A stretch of DNA of 64,000 nt from Euptelea pleiosperma (GCA_035048495.1 CM068548.1:9661464-9725463); one strand, 5' to 3'. Positions 1-14,200 are shown, numbered from the stretch's first letter. Translations and numbers: made by a program. The notes: a model not told the origin generated them from the letters alone.

Positions 1-990
1 ATGTAGTTTGTCCCCTATTGGGGCTACTCTTAGATTCCTCTCTGTGCTCATTTTTTTATGTTTTATGTCCTAGTCTTACCACCCTTCCATCTCTATAGCC
101 TCATATCTGCTACACTCATTCTATTAACATTTCTTGATTGCCGAACATTTGGCTTCATAAAACTTATTGTTGTCTTGTAAGAACTTTTCTTTAGTTTGAC
201 CGGTATTCATTGGTCACATATCACACAAGAAGTGTCTCCAGTTTTTGGTTTTTTGGATAATTAGAAGTCTCCAGTTTAGCCGCTTAACACTAATATTATG
301 GCAACTTTTTCAATCTCTCCCACTTTATGGATAAGCGAACCTAGATAATGAACTTTTTTGCTTGGGGGTATCTTTTACCTATCTATCTTAACTAATGTCT
401 CATACTTGTGGGTGTCCTTATTAAGTTGCACTCTATAGTTCTACTTTTGCAGTTACTCCCTCCCTAATCTCATCAGTTCACACTACATTTGCAAATCACA
501 CACACCAAGGGTTCTCCCCTTGAATACGAGTGTTTAATTCATACGTAACTATTGCAAAAAGATACGAACTCACGGTCGATCCATTGTGCAGATTTACTAT
601 AATTGGAAACTTGTCTCGCTACCAACTGTTCACATACTAGTTACTACCCCTGCAAACATGTCATTAATCATTTCAATTTATCCACTCAATAAAGACCATG
701 TGGAAATTCTTCCTCTTTTCTCAAAATTCTCCATTACTAAGAATTTAGCCTCGATGGGTAACTTTCATGGCCTACGAACTGGTCATCTAATATCCATGTA
801 TCTTGTTTTAATCTTTGCTCCATCACTTTTTCATATAGTTTCAGTGTGGCTCATAAGTTTGATCCAGTGATAGTTAATGTAATTTTATTCATCTCCCCTG
901 TTCTTATAAAAAGTACCACAATACTGCCCCTCCATTCAATCCAGTGTTTTCTTACTCTCCAAAATCCTCTTGAACAACTTGGTCAACTGA
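1..990 (-). mobile_element. RTE-type LINE fragment, RT middle to C-terminal part
   Basis: Read on the minus strand, this stretch encodes decayed pieces of an RTE-clade non-LTR retrotransposon polyprotein. Around 830-890 the translation contains NYxxYHWIKLMSH, which matches the RT block usually written NYRGIKLMSH. Around 75-160 it contains IKK...SVADMRL...RW, matching the C-terminal block IKK...MSVAEMRMLRWM. Frames are broken by stops throughout, so it is not functional. The piece at 3946-4480 encodes the upstream part of the same kind of protein in the same orientation, so both may come from one element. The family call rests on remembered motifs and not on a search. Confidence 0.72.
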
Positions 991-999
991 AAGTAGGGT

Positions 1000-3945
1000 T
1001 TTTTTTCGCGTCATTGATTATGGAAACCCTAAAATCAACACATTATTAATTTCCGATACTTTTTATCTGCAAAAATAGACAATTCTTGCATAGTATAAAG
1101 TCGGAGTCGAATCCGCACTCGGGGTTAGTTCGCGCGATTGAAGAATATAAAATGATGGATATTTTTGCCAAAAATTGATGCTACGGAGGATGGAGAGGTG
1201 AGAATGGTGAGATAGATTTTTAAAATAGGATTCTGTGATTTTTAGAAAGATGAACTACTGCAATTAATAAAAACATAAAAGAAATTAAAAAAACAAACTG
1301 CTAATTAAATTCATTCATCTGAAAAGTTCTTACAAGACTTGAATTAAACTATGCAATAATCAAAACTAAACTAGAAAGCGATAGAGAGAGTAGTAAGAGA
1401 GATAAGCTAGTGAGAGAGATAGGAGATTTAGAGAGAGAAAATTAAAATTACAAGATTTTTAGAGAGAGAACATAGAGAGAGAAATGAAGAAGAGAGAGAG
1501 TTCACCTTTGATGAATGGGGACCCGCTTAACCTTGATCAATGATCATAAATGATTCAATTAAAGGCAATGACTGGTGGTGGTGATCACGGCACACTTGAA
1601 ATCGATGAAAGAGACAAGACACCCACTGTGGATTATGAGGAGAGATCGGGCACAAGGTCTTGGATGGCCAGCGAGAGGTCAACGGTCAAGAGGGTGCACC
1701 GTGGTGGAGCTATGGTGTACCACCTAGCGTTGGGAGAGTTGCTGGGTGGCAGCTTGAGGAGAGAGCGACGTTGGAAGGGAGTCCGACTGGCAGGCCGTTA
1801 AATGGTGTGCAGGCGCACAAAGGAGATGGGCAGCAAGTCGGTGAGGTGTTGAAGGAGGATGGAGGATCGCCGGAGCAAGGGCAGCGAGGTGCAGTCCGGC
1901 AACGTGGAACGTTGCTACAATAAGGAGCAGGTGTTAATGGAGGTGGAGCGACTGGGCTTGATGTTCAGGCATGGAGAAAGGGGGCAGTAATGGTGGAGGC
2001 TAGCCGGACTAGTGTTGGCTGCAGGAGGCGGAGCAAGGAGGTGCTGTGGAGGTAAGCCTCCTCTCCTCTTCCCTTCTTCTTCTCTTCTCTATTTTTTTTA
2101 ATGGTTTCCTTTCTGAGAAAGAGAATAGAGAGGGGAGGACGGTGATCTGAATCGTGGTAGTCAAGAGATGGCTGCCGACCGGATGCACTTGCAGGTCCGG
2201 CTAGTTGGGCGGTGTGGTTAGGACGATCAGCAGGCGCCATTTAAGACCTGCAACTCGAAGTTGCAGGTCGTGGTGGAGGAGAAGAGATGGAGGTTGCAGG
2301 TGATGGTGACGGCAAGCAAGGAGGGAGACGGTGGTGCAGCAGCTCCAAGGGGGAGGAGCCTAACGGTTTCCTCCTCCCTTCTTCTTCCTTCTTTCTTCCT
2401 CTCCTATTTTCCCTTCATCTCTTTTTTTTTTTTTTTTCTTTTCTTTTGAAAGGGGGGAGATGTTGCTGGACGTGGTGGTGGCGCACAGCCTGCAACCGAT
2501 CGTTGCAAGCTTGGAGGGGTCAAAAAAAGAGTGAAGAAAGAGGTGTGGGAAGTGAAGAGATTTGGGAGAGATCTCCCTTGCTAAAACCGTTGGAGGGAGG
2601 GGAGAGAAGAGAGAGAATGGAGGAGAGGAAAATCTGGAACGTGGGAGAGGAGAGATATTGGAGAGTGAAAACGTGGAGAGAAGATGCCCTCAATGGCTCC
2701 GTTCTCCTTTGAATATGGCATGGAAGAAGAAGCCAAAAATGGAAAAACGTGGATCCCATATAAGGGAACCGTGGGTTTTTAAAAAAAGTTTTTTTTTTTC
2801 TTAAAAACTTCTCCCCTTCTTTCCAAAAATGTGGTAGACTAAAATAGGAACCGTGGATTCCCACGGTTTTTATCATTTGGAAACCTTTTTGCCCATTTTG
2901 AAAAATTCCCTATTCCACTTTCTTTAATGCCACCTCATCCTACTTTTAGGAGGAGATTCTCTTTCGGACAATCACGGCCATTGGTTAGAAAATATTTCAT
3001 ACCAAAAAGTTAGCATTTTGAGACCATTTTCAAGAAGATACTAAAAAATTTTTAATTGAAGAAGCTTTCCATTCTTAAAGAGAAATCGCTTTTAACACGG
3101 ACCCTTGGATGAGATAGGATAGATGATCAAGGTTTTCAAACTTTTGGCAAAGTTCCCCTTTTGGGTAAATTTAAGGGATAATTTCTAATAGAGGATGTGG
3201 GGTCCACCCCATGACTAGGCCGTGGGTCATTGCTAATGGGCCCATCTCTAGCTTGTTCATGGTCCGTATGATTGGATCTAGAATGATGAGGGCCACTGGA
3301 TTCCAAGATCACCGATGGGTGATCGGAGGAGAGATCTGAAGATATGCTGATGATCCGACGGTAGAATGGATGATGATGATCGGATGGATGATTGAAATTT
3401 GATGGCAGAGAGAGAATGGGGGTTTAGAAAGAAGAGAGAAATTATTACAAAAAAATAGGGAGAAAATGCTAGCATAGGGTCTTGAACCCTGGTATATGAC
3501 TTGATCTTCTGCATGCTTTACCAATTGAGCAAGCACTCGCCTTATGTTGGTTTATAAGCTTTAATCTCCTTAGTCTCTTCTTCGAGGGCTTGTCCCTCCT
3601 TCTCTCTTGGTCGTCCCTCGATTCTTTCGATTCTCTGGCTCTTCCCGTCTCTGGCCCATATCTTCTTATCCTCAGCTTGTTGGCTCTTGAGCTTTGATCC
3701 TAGGTTCTGGAAGTTGATTGTGGGCCCGCATGCCATCAAAATTGCCCAATTAGTGCTCCTGCGACAGAAAAATTGCGTAATGAGAATGACTTCGCATGTG
3801 GGTCAAATAAATGCGTATGAATGCATGCGAATATACCATTTTAACCAAAAAAGTGTGTTATACGGAATGAGAGAAACTCTGATGTAGAAATGTTGATAAA
3901 AAATACAGTTTTACGTAGAAGAGTGTAACAATGCTAGAATGATAA
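1000..3945. other. Non-coding insertion between two RTE pieces
   Basis: About 2.9 kb separates two colinear pieces of an RTE LINE. It holds GA-rich runs (about 1385-1500), a G-rich stretch (about 1560-2060), a C/T tract near 2385-2450, and a tRNA-like motif near 3475-3541. Several short reading frames overlap each other on both strands here but are of low complexity and resemble no known protein. I see no LTRs and no gene. It could be the non-coding part of a large LTR element or simply intergenic DNA. Confidence 0.45.
3475..3541 (-). repeat. tRNA-like (SINE-type) relic
   Basis: On the minus strand the sequence has an A-box-like segment (GCTCAATTGGTAAAGC) followed about 25 nt later by a B-box-like segment (GGGTTCAAGACCC). 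This is the spacing of an RNA polymerase III promoter inside a tRNA. The acceptor stem and anticodon arm do not pair convincingly. A tRNA-derived SINE head or a tRNA pseudogene are both possible. Confidence 0.35.
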
Positions 3946-4480
3946 TTGCTTAAAATAAGCACTTTTGAGCAAATATCATCAACCAAGACAACCCAGCCTC
4001 TCTCGTGCACTTCCAGATCTTTATTAGAATACAATTTGGACCTAAGCCCTTTCCTATCTTCTTCCTTGACAACTCTTTTTTCACCTTAGTAACCTTGATC
4101 CTACGAAAGTTTAGACGCCCTCTAATGTCTGAGATTAGCATCTCTCTCTAGTTCTAAGCTCCTCATATACTCTTCATGTAGTAATCTTTTAAAGTAGCAC
4201 CTCTAATTTTCCTTAATCTCTCAAATCCTGTACAGAGACTTTGTAGACATTGCACTTTATGCATTTAACTTGATCTAAGTTTCTAATTTTCTTCTCTCTC
4301 ACTCTTGCAAGGTTGTAAATATCTATCCCACCTTCTCTTGTACCAAACCTATTGTATAAGTCATCGTATACCTTAGTTTTGCCTCACTTCTTTCTTTGCT
4401 TCCTTTTTAGCACTTTTTCTTTTATAAGTCATCATACACTTATTCTATAATTCAGAACTTTGATAAGCAGCATATATCAA
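3946..4480 (-). mobile_element. RTE-type LINE fragment, start of reverse transcriptase
   Basis: The minus-strand translation at about 3955-4070 reads GKGLGPNCILIKIWKC followed by GLSWL, which is the decayed RTE block GKAxGPDxIPIEVWKxLG..WL. Further upstream in the element (about 4150-4400) come traces of a YDxLGTKEGE...KIRERKTRDLDQVKCI type region. The piece ends just before the first recognisable UBP exon at 4592. It is colinear with the piece at 1-990. Confidence 0.7.
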
Positions 4481-4591
4481 TTTGGCGTCAACTATTGTTT
4501 TTTATCTGTCATTGCCAGTTTACTGTTTACTGTTTCCTTGTGAACTTCTGCTTTACCTAATTACAAGCCTTTTTCTAATTTTGACCTGCAG

Positions 4592-7500
4592 AGAAAATAT
4601 TGAGACTGTGAAGGCACTTTTTGGAATTGATCTTGTCAGCAGGTATTGTTATCTTCCAAATACTTTTATATTTCCATGTTGATGTCAATGGAGCTTAGCT
4701 TAAAATAATATCAAAATATATCTTGCTACGCTTCATTTTCAGAGCTCGTGTTTGTTACTTTTTAGTTTGCTTTTGAAGTTTACTAGGCCAACATTTTAGG
4801 TTTCTCTATACCTTTATATATCTTTCCCAATCTACTTCTTACCTTAAGGTCCAATAATAAGGGACTTTATTTGATGCTGTAATATAAATGCTTTTTTCTT
4901 GCTCATACTTTTTAGTCCTTGGGATTTTTCTTTAACGAATCATATGAAGCGAAAATAAGAATATCAAACCATATGTTTGTTTGGCAAATCATTCAGTTAA
5001 TACTTGATACATCTGCAGTCTATGTTGTTGAGCTTCTTTGACGAGCAGTTGATCTGATTTATCCTTCTCATATTTCTCTGCTATCAATCGGTATCTGTGC
5101 TGGGTGAAAGTTCCTTTAGTTGACAGCGAGTCCTCCCCCAGTCTTATCACACAAGGAGAAATAATAGATTGAATCCCCATCATAAATATCTCATGTCTTT
5201 GAAAATATTTTCGAGATGGAAAGAGAAAATGTTCTCGTCAGAACTTACTTATTTCACAAGAAGGAATTTTTGTTTCTTGGCAAGATCTGACTAAAATATC
5301 ACAAGACTTTCATGAACGCACACACGCACATATGCATATAAATTCTCCCAATACTTATATCCAACAATGAGAATTTTGATCATTGATTTTAAAAGATGTA
5401 AAATGTTGAATGCCATGAGTCCAATAATCTGATGGTGACATCCTTGGATGGCCAACCAATCCATTATTAGGTACCTGATGAAGTTTACATGAAGAAGTCC
5501 AAGAATGGTCATTGGCATGTCCTCAATTTTGGGGGGGATACTGAAGTGGCAGAAGAAAGGCAAGCCAGAAAAGTTTAAGACTTCAAAGCATGGAAATGTA
5601 GACTAATGGCAAGAGGTGAAAAGAAAAGGAAACTTTTAAATGATGGGAGAAAGGAAAACTTAAAGAAGGTAAATTAAACCCAGTAATCGGATTTGGGCAC
5701 AAGATCACGTTTTGGGAGGACAGTTGGTGTGGGGAAGGATCTTTTCAGGATGATTTTCCAATTCTTTATAACTTTACAATGCGGAAGAAATGTTTGATTC
5801 GGGAATGTGCTATAGAAGAAGAGGAATCACTGGGGTGGGACTTCTGCTTTAGGAGAAATCTCACTGGGAGATCAAGCCCCTTTCTAGACTGATTTACCGT
5901 CTGCATGACATTACACTTCGTCCATCGGTTCAGGACAAGCGGATATGAAATGGACAAAGGAAGGAGTATTTTCAGTGCGTTTTTTTTATGAGGGGTTAGG
6001 TGTTCCATCCGAGTCCTCTTATCCTATACCCCTGGTTTGGAGCTCTAAAATCCATACTAAGGTGGTTTTCTTCCTTTGGTTGGCATCAAAGGATAAGATT
6101 TTGACAGTGGACTATCTGTGATCTAGAGGGTTTATTATTATAGGCTATTGCTCGATGTGCAAGCATTGTGGGGAATTAGTCAATCATTTGATGTTACATT
6201 GTGAAGTAGCGTGGGAGATCTAGTCTTTTTTCTTATCGGAATTCGGAATCAGATGGGTGATGCCAGAATCCTTATTGACCTTTCTCAAAAGCTGGCATTC
6301 TTGTGCCTTTTCCGCTATAGGACAAATCTTGTGCAGGATGTTACCATTTGCTATAGCATGGGGTCTTTGGAGAGAAGAAATCAAAGGATTTTTTGAAGGA
6401 AAGAGTAAATATATGTCTTCGATTATCTTTGATATTTAGGGTTTGATGTTCATGTGGTCTAAGGCGAGGGGGGAGTGTAGAGGACTTTTCTTTAGAAGAC
6501 TTCGTATTCCGATGGGATTCCCTTTGTTCTAGGGACATGTGATTTTCGTTTTTGTTTTATGGTTGTAGCTCTTCTTTTGTTTTTGTTATGAGATAGCCTT
6601 GTGCAGGTCATTTCGACCTCGTAAGCTATTGTATTTGTTTCTGCTCACCTTTTTGCCCTTTATAAAATTGTATACTCATCAAAATAAAATAAAATAAACC
6701 CAGTAACAGACATCATCACAAAATGAGATCCTAGTTAGTTCTAAAATAACTGAAAGGGTTATCCTACATGAACTATCAGAGCAACGAAATATGAGGCATA
6801 AAAAGCTGACCAGTCTCAACTTGCTTAAAATCCATGATATCAATAAAAAAACTGCAAAAATACTGTCAGCCCTAACTTATTAAAAACATATTGTAAGCAA
6901 CTGAGCTCTGACTTATCAGTGTCAAAAGCATGTTGTGCACCTTGTGAATTGAGTGCTGCTTCATTGGGGTTGCAATAGACATTTCTTGTTTGATGCATGA
7001 CTGGGTTGTTGGCACCAAGAATTAGGTTCGTGATTTAATTATTGATAACAACACTTTATGATCTATTGGATATTCTTCTGATTTGCTGCTGTAAGGTTTG
7101 AAAGCATTCATAAAATTTTGGTTACCAGGGTGCATTGTGCAGAAAGCGGTGAAGAAAGCTCAGAGACTGAGTCAGTATACGCACTCAAATGCCACATATC
7201 ACATGAGGTGAACCATTTACACGAGGGGCTAAAACATGTAAGTATTATTGCCCAGCCAATATACTGTCGAGTTAAGAAGATTCATCTTCTTATCTAAAGC
7301 ATGCATGTAAATCAGTCATTGATATGTCGAATATTTGCTTTTGTTCCTTTTTTATTACTTTCTGCTTGCAATGTGTGCTTTCCTTAACTATTGTTTATTA
7401 GTTCAAATTTTATTAGTTTGTGTGAGTGCATTTGTCTGTCTCTCATTTAGTTATAATCTTTCTATGGTAATGTCTGAACAAAAATGTCCATAATCTTCAT

Positions 7501-9470
7501 TTCAGTCGAGTGTCAGAACATTAACTTGTCCCCGATTAGGGTTTTTCATCGTGAAACTAGATACCGTATCCATCTAGTTAAATGCACTGAATGGCCATGT
7601 TTGCTTGTCTATTAGTCGTTAGTGATCTAATAATTTCTTCTTGTATTCCATGCAGGGTCTGAAATCAGAATTGGAGAAGGTTTCTCCTTCCTTGGGGCGT
7701 AGTGCAATTTATTTGAAAGAGTCGCGTATCAATGACTTGCCAAGGCAAGACCTTGCATTTATTTTCTGAGAGAACATCCAATAGCTCATAATTCACCAAA
7801 TAAGTGGTCTCACTGGATCCAACTCTGGATCTGGCAATCCAGTGTTGGAACCATGTTGGCTTGAGCAACTAAAGATCGTGTTGCTTAAAGAAGCACCGAG
7901 TAAATGCTGTTCGTTAAAAGATCCAAGTACCCTGCCATTGTATTTTATCTGCCTTTTTGGGGCAGATATGCTGACACCTATTGTTTTTCCAGATATTTAA
8001 CTGTTCAGTTTGTTCGTTTTTTCTGGAAGAGGGAGTCGAATCAGAAGGCAAAGATTTTGCGGGTAATTAGTTTCATCTCTTTATGATCGTATTCTGCAAG
8101 TTTTATGTTCTGAGAATCTGAACTTTGCCCAGGAATAGTGGTAGGCTGAAAGCTTAAATGCTTTGCAGGCCCACCTATTAGGTTCCTTCACACCACTTGT
8201 CACCTTTTCACCCTACTTCTATCGTCTTCACATTCAACATTATATCATACTCAAACAACCTAAAAATGGTTCCTTTGTCCCAGAAAGTGGATTACCCATT
8301 GGAGTTGGATGTTTATGATCTGTGCTCGGATGAACTTCGCAAAAAATTGGAAGCTCCTCGCCAGGTATCGTTTGCTTCTTTATGGGTCCTTTGATTTCTT
8401 AAAATTCAACTAACATTCTGATCCACCATAGATTTGATCGTATCATACATAACTTTTGGCTCCCTTTTATTTTTCTTTTTGGTTGTTCGTCTCCTTTGTT
8501 AAAACCCCACAATTAGATTCTAAGAGATGAAGAAGGTAAGAAGCTTGGGTTGAAAAGTAGTGACAAGAAAAGTGGTTCGAAAGACAATGATGCCAAGATG
8601 GTTGACGCAGAGGTACCAAACCTATCTCCCCTACATATATGTATAATATTTGATATATATATATGGATATACAAGCAAATTATGTCTCCTGTTTGTCCAC
8701 AGGGATCCTCAAATGGAAGTGGAGAAACTTCCTCAGCTACATCTCAAGAAGGTAAAAAAAAACCTTAAAAACTTGGTGATTGTGTTGGTAGGGTCTTTTC
8801 ATGTTTTGTTGCTTTTCTGCATGTTTTTCATCCGTGAAAAATATGCAGAAAAGCCTTGCTCTAGAAGAATCCTATGCCTTGCTCTAGAAGAATCCCATGC
8901 CATGTATCTTAAAATCTAATTTGTAAAACTCTTTCCAATTTTCTTTGATGTCTGATTGCCAAGCTAATTGTATCCACTCTGGTTGACCATGTCTCAGGTG
9001 CTCCAACTGAGAAGCAGATGCAGTTGACTGGAATCTATGAGTTGGTTGCAGTGTTGACCCATAAGGGGAGGAGTGCCGATTCAGGCCATTATGTTGCCTG
9101 GGTAAAACAAGAGAGCGGTGAGTCTACCACCCATCAGAAGAAACTAAACTTCACTTTGTTCCCTTATCGGTTTTGTTTTAGTACTTGATTCTGTGACATC
9201 AGTCGGTGTTTGACAAATAAATGGCTATTGCTTTTCACAGGGAAGTGGATTCTATATGACGACGACAGTCCGATTCCGCAGCGGGAGGAAGACATCACAA
9301 AGCTCTCTGGTGGAGGTAAGACCACCCACACCCACAGTATCTGCAAGGTTTATAGAATCCAAACCTTTGTTACAATTTTTTCTTTTATTCTTATTTATTT
9401 TTGTTCGGTTTCAGGTGACTGGCATATGGCATACATTTGCATGTACAAGGCGCGTGTTGTTTCTATTTGA
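4592..9470 (+). CDS. UBP6/7-like: Ubiquitin C-terminal hydrolase, UBP6/UBP7 (USP14) type, 3' ten exons
   Basis: This is a proteasome-associated cysteine deubiquitinase of the USP14/Ubp6 family, expected to trim ubiquitin chains at the 26S proteasome. Exons I can place are 4592-4642, 7129-7237, 7656-7744, 7993-8062, 8284-8364, 8517-8612, 8703-8751, 8998-9117, 9241-9315 and 9415-9470 (TGA). They join in frame to 264 residues. Landmarks are VKALFGIDLVSR (exon 1), CHISHEVNHLHEGLKH (exon 2), YLTVQFVRFFWKRE (exon 4), KVDYPLELDVYDLCS (exon 5), and the catalytic His box GRSADSGHYVAWVKQE (exon 8) followed by YDDDS and WHMAYICMYKAR. The N-terminal ubiquitin-like domain and the catalytic Cys box are not visible upstream, so they probably lie before the window. 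The intron after 7744 starts with GC. The gap between exons 1 and 2 contains a LINE. Confidence 0.93.
5687..6694 (+). mobile_element. 5'-truncated L1-type LINE in a UBP intron
   Basis: The plus-strand translation begins IGFGHKITFWEDSWCGEGSF, the zf-RVT region near the end of plant L1 ORF2, and proceeds with stops and frameshifts. The 3' end is an A-rich tail (TCAAAATAAAATAAAA). The element is flanked by a perfect 12-bp direct repeat TAAACCCAGTAA at 5675-5686 and 6695-6706. This is the target-site duplication expected for target-primed reverse transcription. It lies in the long intron between UBP exons 4592-4642 and 7129-7237. Confidence 0.92.
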
Positions 9471-10259
9471 TCATATTTGTTTCTCAATATAATTTTTGGT
9501 ATCAGTTAATTTACATCTTAGGGGCACCGTCATTGGTCGATCGATAACTTTGAATGTGGTGTGTAGATTATACGGGGGACCTCTGTTGTATGGTTGAATT
9601 TATGTTAAATACATGTGTACCAAGTCTTATTTATGCATCAAACACTATCTTCAAATGGATTTTGTAATTCATAGGCCCTTTCTGAAGATTGAAAACTGAG
9701 GAAAATGAAGAACAAATAAAAATACTTTTTTTTTTATTCGGCGTTGCTGTTAATCTCACTAAGTTAAGAAATTTGGATGCTAGATTTGTGGGTGTTTCAG
9801 ATTCATAATTGAATTCCCTTGCCGGAATTCTCGGATGTCTTGGATAACCTTCCCTGTTTCAATATGTAAGTTCATTGTTGTTTATCTAATGGCGTGATCT
9901 GAGATCTTTTGGTACCAAGAGGGGATTCCTCTGTCATCGTTAAGGGAGAGCAGGCCCCCCGTTTTGATGGAATTCGCGCTAATCCATGGTCAACATGTTC
10001 CTATCGATCTGGTGCATATGATGAAAAATTATTCACGAAGTCATTTACATTTTCACAGTTGGTTACGCATCTCTCAAATTCACATGGAACATGTCACTGA
10101 TTACGGTTGTTGACACAATCAGATCAAAGATGTAAATATATAACTGAAGCAGTCAAGGTTTTTTATTAACATATTTAAAGCAAATTGCAATTTCCAGAAC
10201 CCGTTTTGATTCTGTGGTTATCTTTAACAAACGGATTATGATTCGCTAAAAGTACTGGA
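9471..10259. other. Intergenic region between convergent genes
   Basis: About 790 bp lies between the stop codon of the UBP-like gene and the stop codon of O-methyltransferase copy 1. It is AT-rich and should hold both 3' UTRs. No further gene or repeat is recognised. An open frame at 9909-10100 has no recognisable content. Confidence 0.5.
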
Positions 10260-12052
<1,793 letters not shown>

Positions 12053-12172
12053 TGCTTCCCTATCTATTTTTTCATACAAATACAACTAGTTTAGTTTTTG
12101 TTATCATTTTGAAATAATAATGGGTTCAACTGGACCTATGCAAAATAAGCTCCCACCTCTATAACAAAGGCA

Positions 12173-12372
12173 CGGGCTCCGATGACCCCCTTTTTTGACC
12201 CCTCTCGGTGTTCGCACACTCGGCCGTGGATTTCACGAATCCAATGGTGGTCGTCAGCGCCCCCAAAAGTGATGCCAGCTCGGAGCTGACAACCACAGTT
12301 GGATTCTTGAAATCCACGGCCGAGCACATGAACACCAAGAGGGGTCAGAACAATGGGGGTCCCCTGAGCCCG
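12173..12372. mobile_element. Palindromic MITE
   Basis: A 200-bp near-palindrome. The left end CGGGCTCCGATGACCCCC is mirrored by the right end GGGGGTCCCCTGAGCCCG, and the inner arms (CTCGGCCGTGGATTTC and its complement) continue the fold. No target duplication was identified. A related left end may occur near 17525. Confidence 0.6.
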
Positions 12373-12374
12373 AC

Positions 12375-14200
12375 TCATATACAAAATCATCAAAAAAACT
12401 CCCCTCTAAACACCTTAAAAAGTATGGCCCACAAAAACATAAGACTTAATATTAATCATAATATCATTGAGTTCTCCTCCACTCCATTAAAGACTCTCCT
12501 ATTCCTCCTTCCACAAGCTCCAAATCATCCAAAAAATACGACCCTTAGAAGAGAAAGCATAGGTAGATGAGCCAATGAAGATCTTAATGACGGATTTAGG
12601 AATGGTAAATCACATGCCAAACTTCGAGAAAAAGAAGCCTCATACTTGCCACGCTAGCCTTTAGTGGAGAAAGAGATGGTTAACGGATACTCCAACACCT
12701 TACATACAAAGTAATAATTAATTAAAATTTTTTTTCGCTTGATCAAATTATCGTAAAGATCTTGCCCAAAGTTGTTGTCCAGGCAAAGAAAGCCATCTTA
12801 GAAGGAACATTAGTGTTAGGGTATAGTAAGGTGCACGAGATGCACCATATCTTTACCAAGATTAATAAGTATCAATTAATATTATATTTGATTTGATTAA
12901 GATTAGATAAGATTTTGATTATGATTTCTTTCCTTTGTTACACTCTTGTATTGCTCTATATAAGAGTATTGAGTATGCTAATGTAATGACTAAAGTTTAG
13001 CAATAAATCCTAAAGTTCTTCATGGTATCAGAGCAGGTCATCCAACGACTTGTGTTCTAGTGATTTTCTCACTTGGCTCACCATTTTCTCAACGGGCGGT
13101 ATCATCGTCGCCCGTCGGGCTTGACCACGTATGCATCACTACCAATCCATCCTTTATCTCTAACTACCATCACCTTCTGCAGCCTACATTTATCAATTGC
13201 TTTTCTAATATCCAACCTTCAATCATAGATTATAAAACCGCCAACTCATCAAAAAAAAAAAAAAAAATCTCCAATGATGTTTTAAACCGTACACTTTGTC
13301 TTCAAAAGCTTATGGGAAGAGATCATGACTAACCTGATCTAGTGGTCCACCGGCTTCGACAGACTCTAAAATAAGCAGAATGTGACAGTGATGGACTTCA
13401 CAGACAGATGATGACCACCATCAAGGACACGAACGTATGTTTCGAAAATTCATCATGCGAAGAAGATTAATAGCGTATATATTTTGTAACCAATCACATG
13501 TTTCTTATTCAAAGAAACATGTGATTGCAGGAGGATGTTAGAGTATAGTAAGGTGCACGAGATGCACCATATCTTTACCAAGATTGATAAGTATCAATTA
13601 ATATTAGATTTGATTTGATTAAAATTTTGATTATGATTTCTTTCCTTCGTTACACTCTTGTATTGCTCTATATAAGAGCATTGAGTATGCCAATGTAATG
13701 ACTAAAGTTTAGCAATAAACCATAAAGTTCTTCAATTAGATCCCCAAATAATAGCTGCCGAAAAAGCAGATCCACCATTCTTAACCAAAGAAAAACAAAG
13801 AACAAACCATCCCAAGACCATGGCCACACACCCTCCTATTTACAAACTCTGTGCAAGGCAGCTCCAAGATACAATCAAGGAGACAAGAGATAGGACCTAT
13901 TTATCAGTCGTTAAGATTTCTCCTAAAGCTAGAGTCCCATTCAACATTCCCCATTTGCCGTATCACAAATTCTTGAATAGAAATCCCTTTCTTAACTAGA
14001 AAAGCAAAGACCACCAGAAAATCCTCCTAAGAGAGGACTCCCCACACCAACAATCCTCCCAAAACCGCACTCTATCTCCAATTCCTAATTTAAATCTGAT
14101 CCCCTTTATAAAACAGGACATACCTTCATGATACCCCTCCAAACACTACAGCCATAAGAGATACGATGCTCCTCGTTGCTCCAAACCGAATGACCACTCT
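12375..14200 (-). mobile_element. L1-type LINE fragment A (interrupted by a TRIM)
   Basis: The minus strand carries decayed L1 ORF2 C-terminal sequence. Near 14040-14090 it encodes a broken form of the zf-RVT block FWEDxWCG. The whole stretch is paralogous to 26220-28000, with matching landmarks such as GATCCACCATTCTTAA and CTGTGCAAGGCAGCTCCAAG. Both copies lie upstream of an O-methyltransferase gene in the same orientation, so they were probably duplicated together with it. A 921-bp TRIM (12814-13734) splits this copy. Confidence 0.8.
12814..13734 (+). mobile_element. TRIM retroelement, 921 bp, nested in LINE fragment A
   Basis: LTRs are 12814-13022 (209 bp) and 13536-13734 (199 bp; a 10-bp deletion explains the difference). 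Both run TGTTAG...TTCTTCA and contain a TATATAAGAG promoter-like motif. The primer-binding site TGGTATCAGAGC starts at 13023, immediately after the 5' LTR, and a purine-rich GCAGGAGGA precedes the 3' LTR. Target duplications ATTAG lie at 12809-12813 and 13735-13739. The paralogous LINE copy at 26870-26890 has the uninterrupted site. The inner 513 bp encodes no recognisable protein. A 90-codon frame at 13060-13332 is probably chance. Confidence 0.95.

Noticed and set aside
1550..2876. Several overlapping ORFs of 80-140 codons on both strands
   Set aside because: Low-complexity G-rich and C/T-rich sequence opens many frames at once. No domain, splice structure or codon pattern supports a gene.
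12814..13734. Retrozyme (hammerhead-ribozyme retroelement) for the small TRIM
   Set aside because: No CTGATGA...GAAA hammerhead core is visible in either LTR on either strand.
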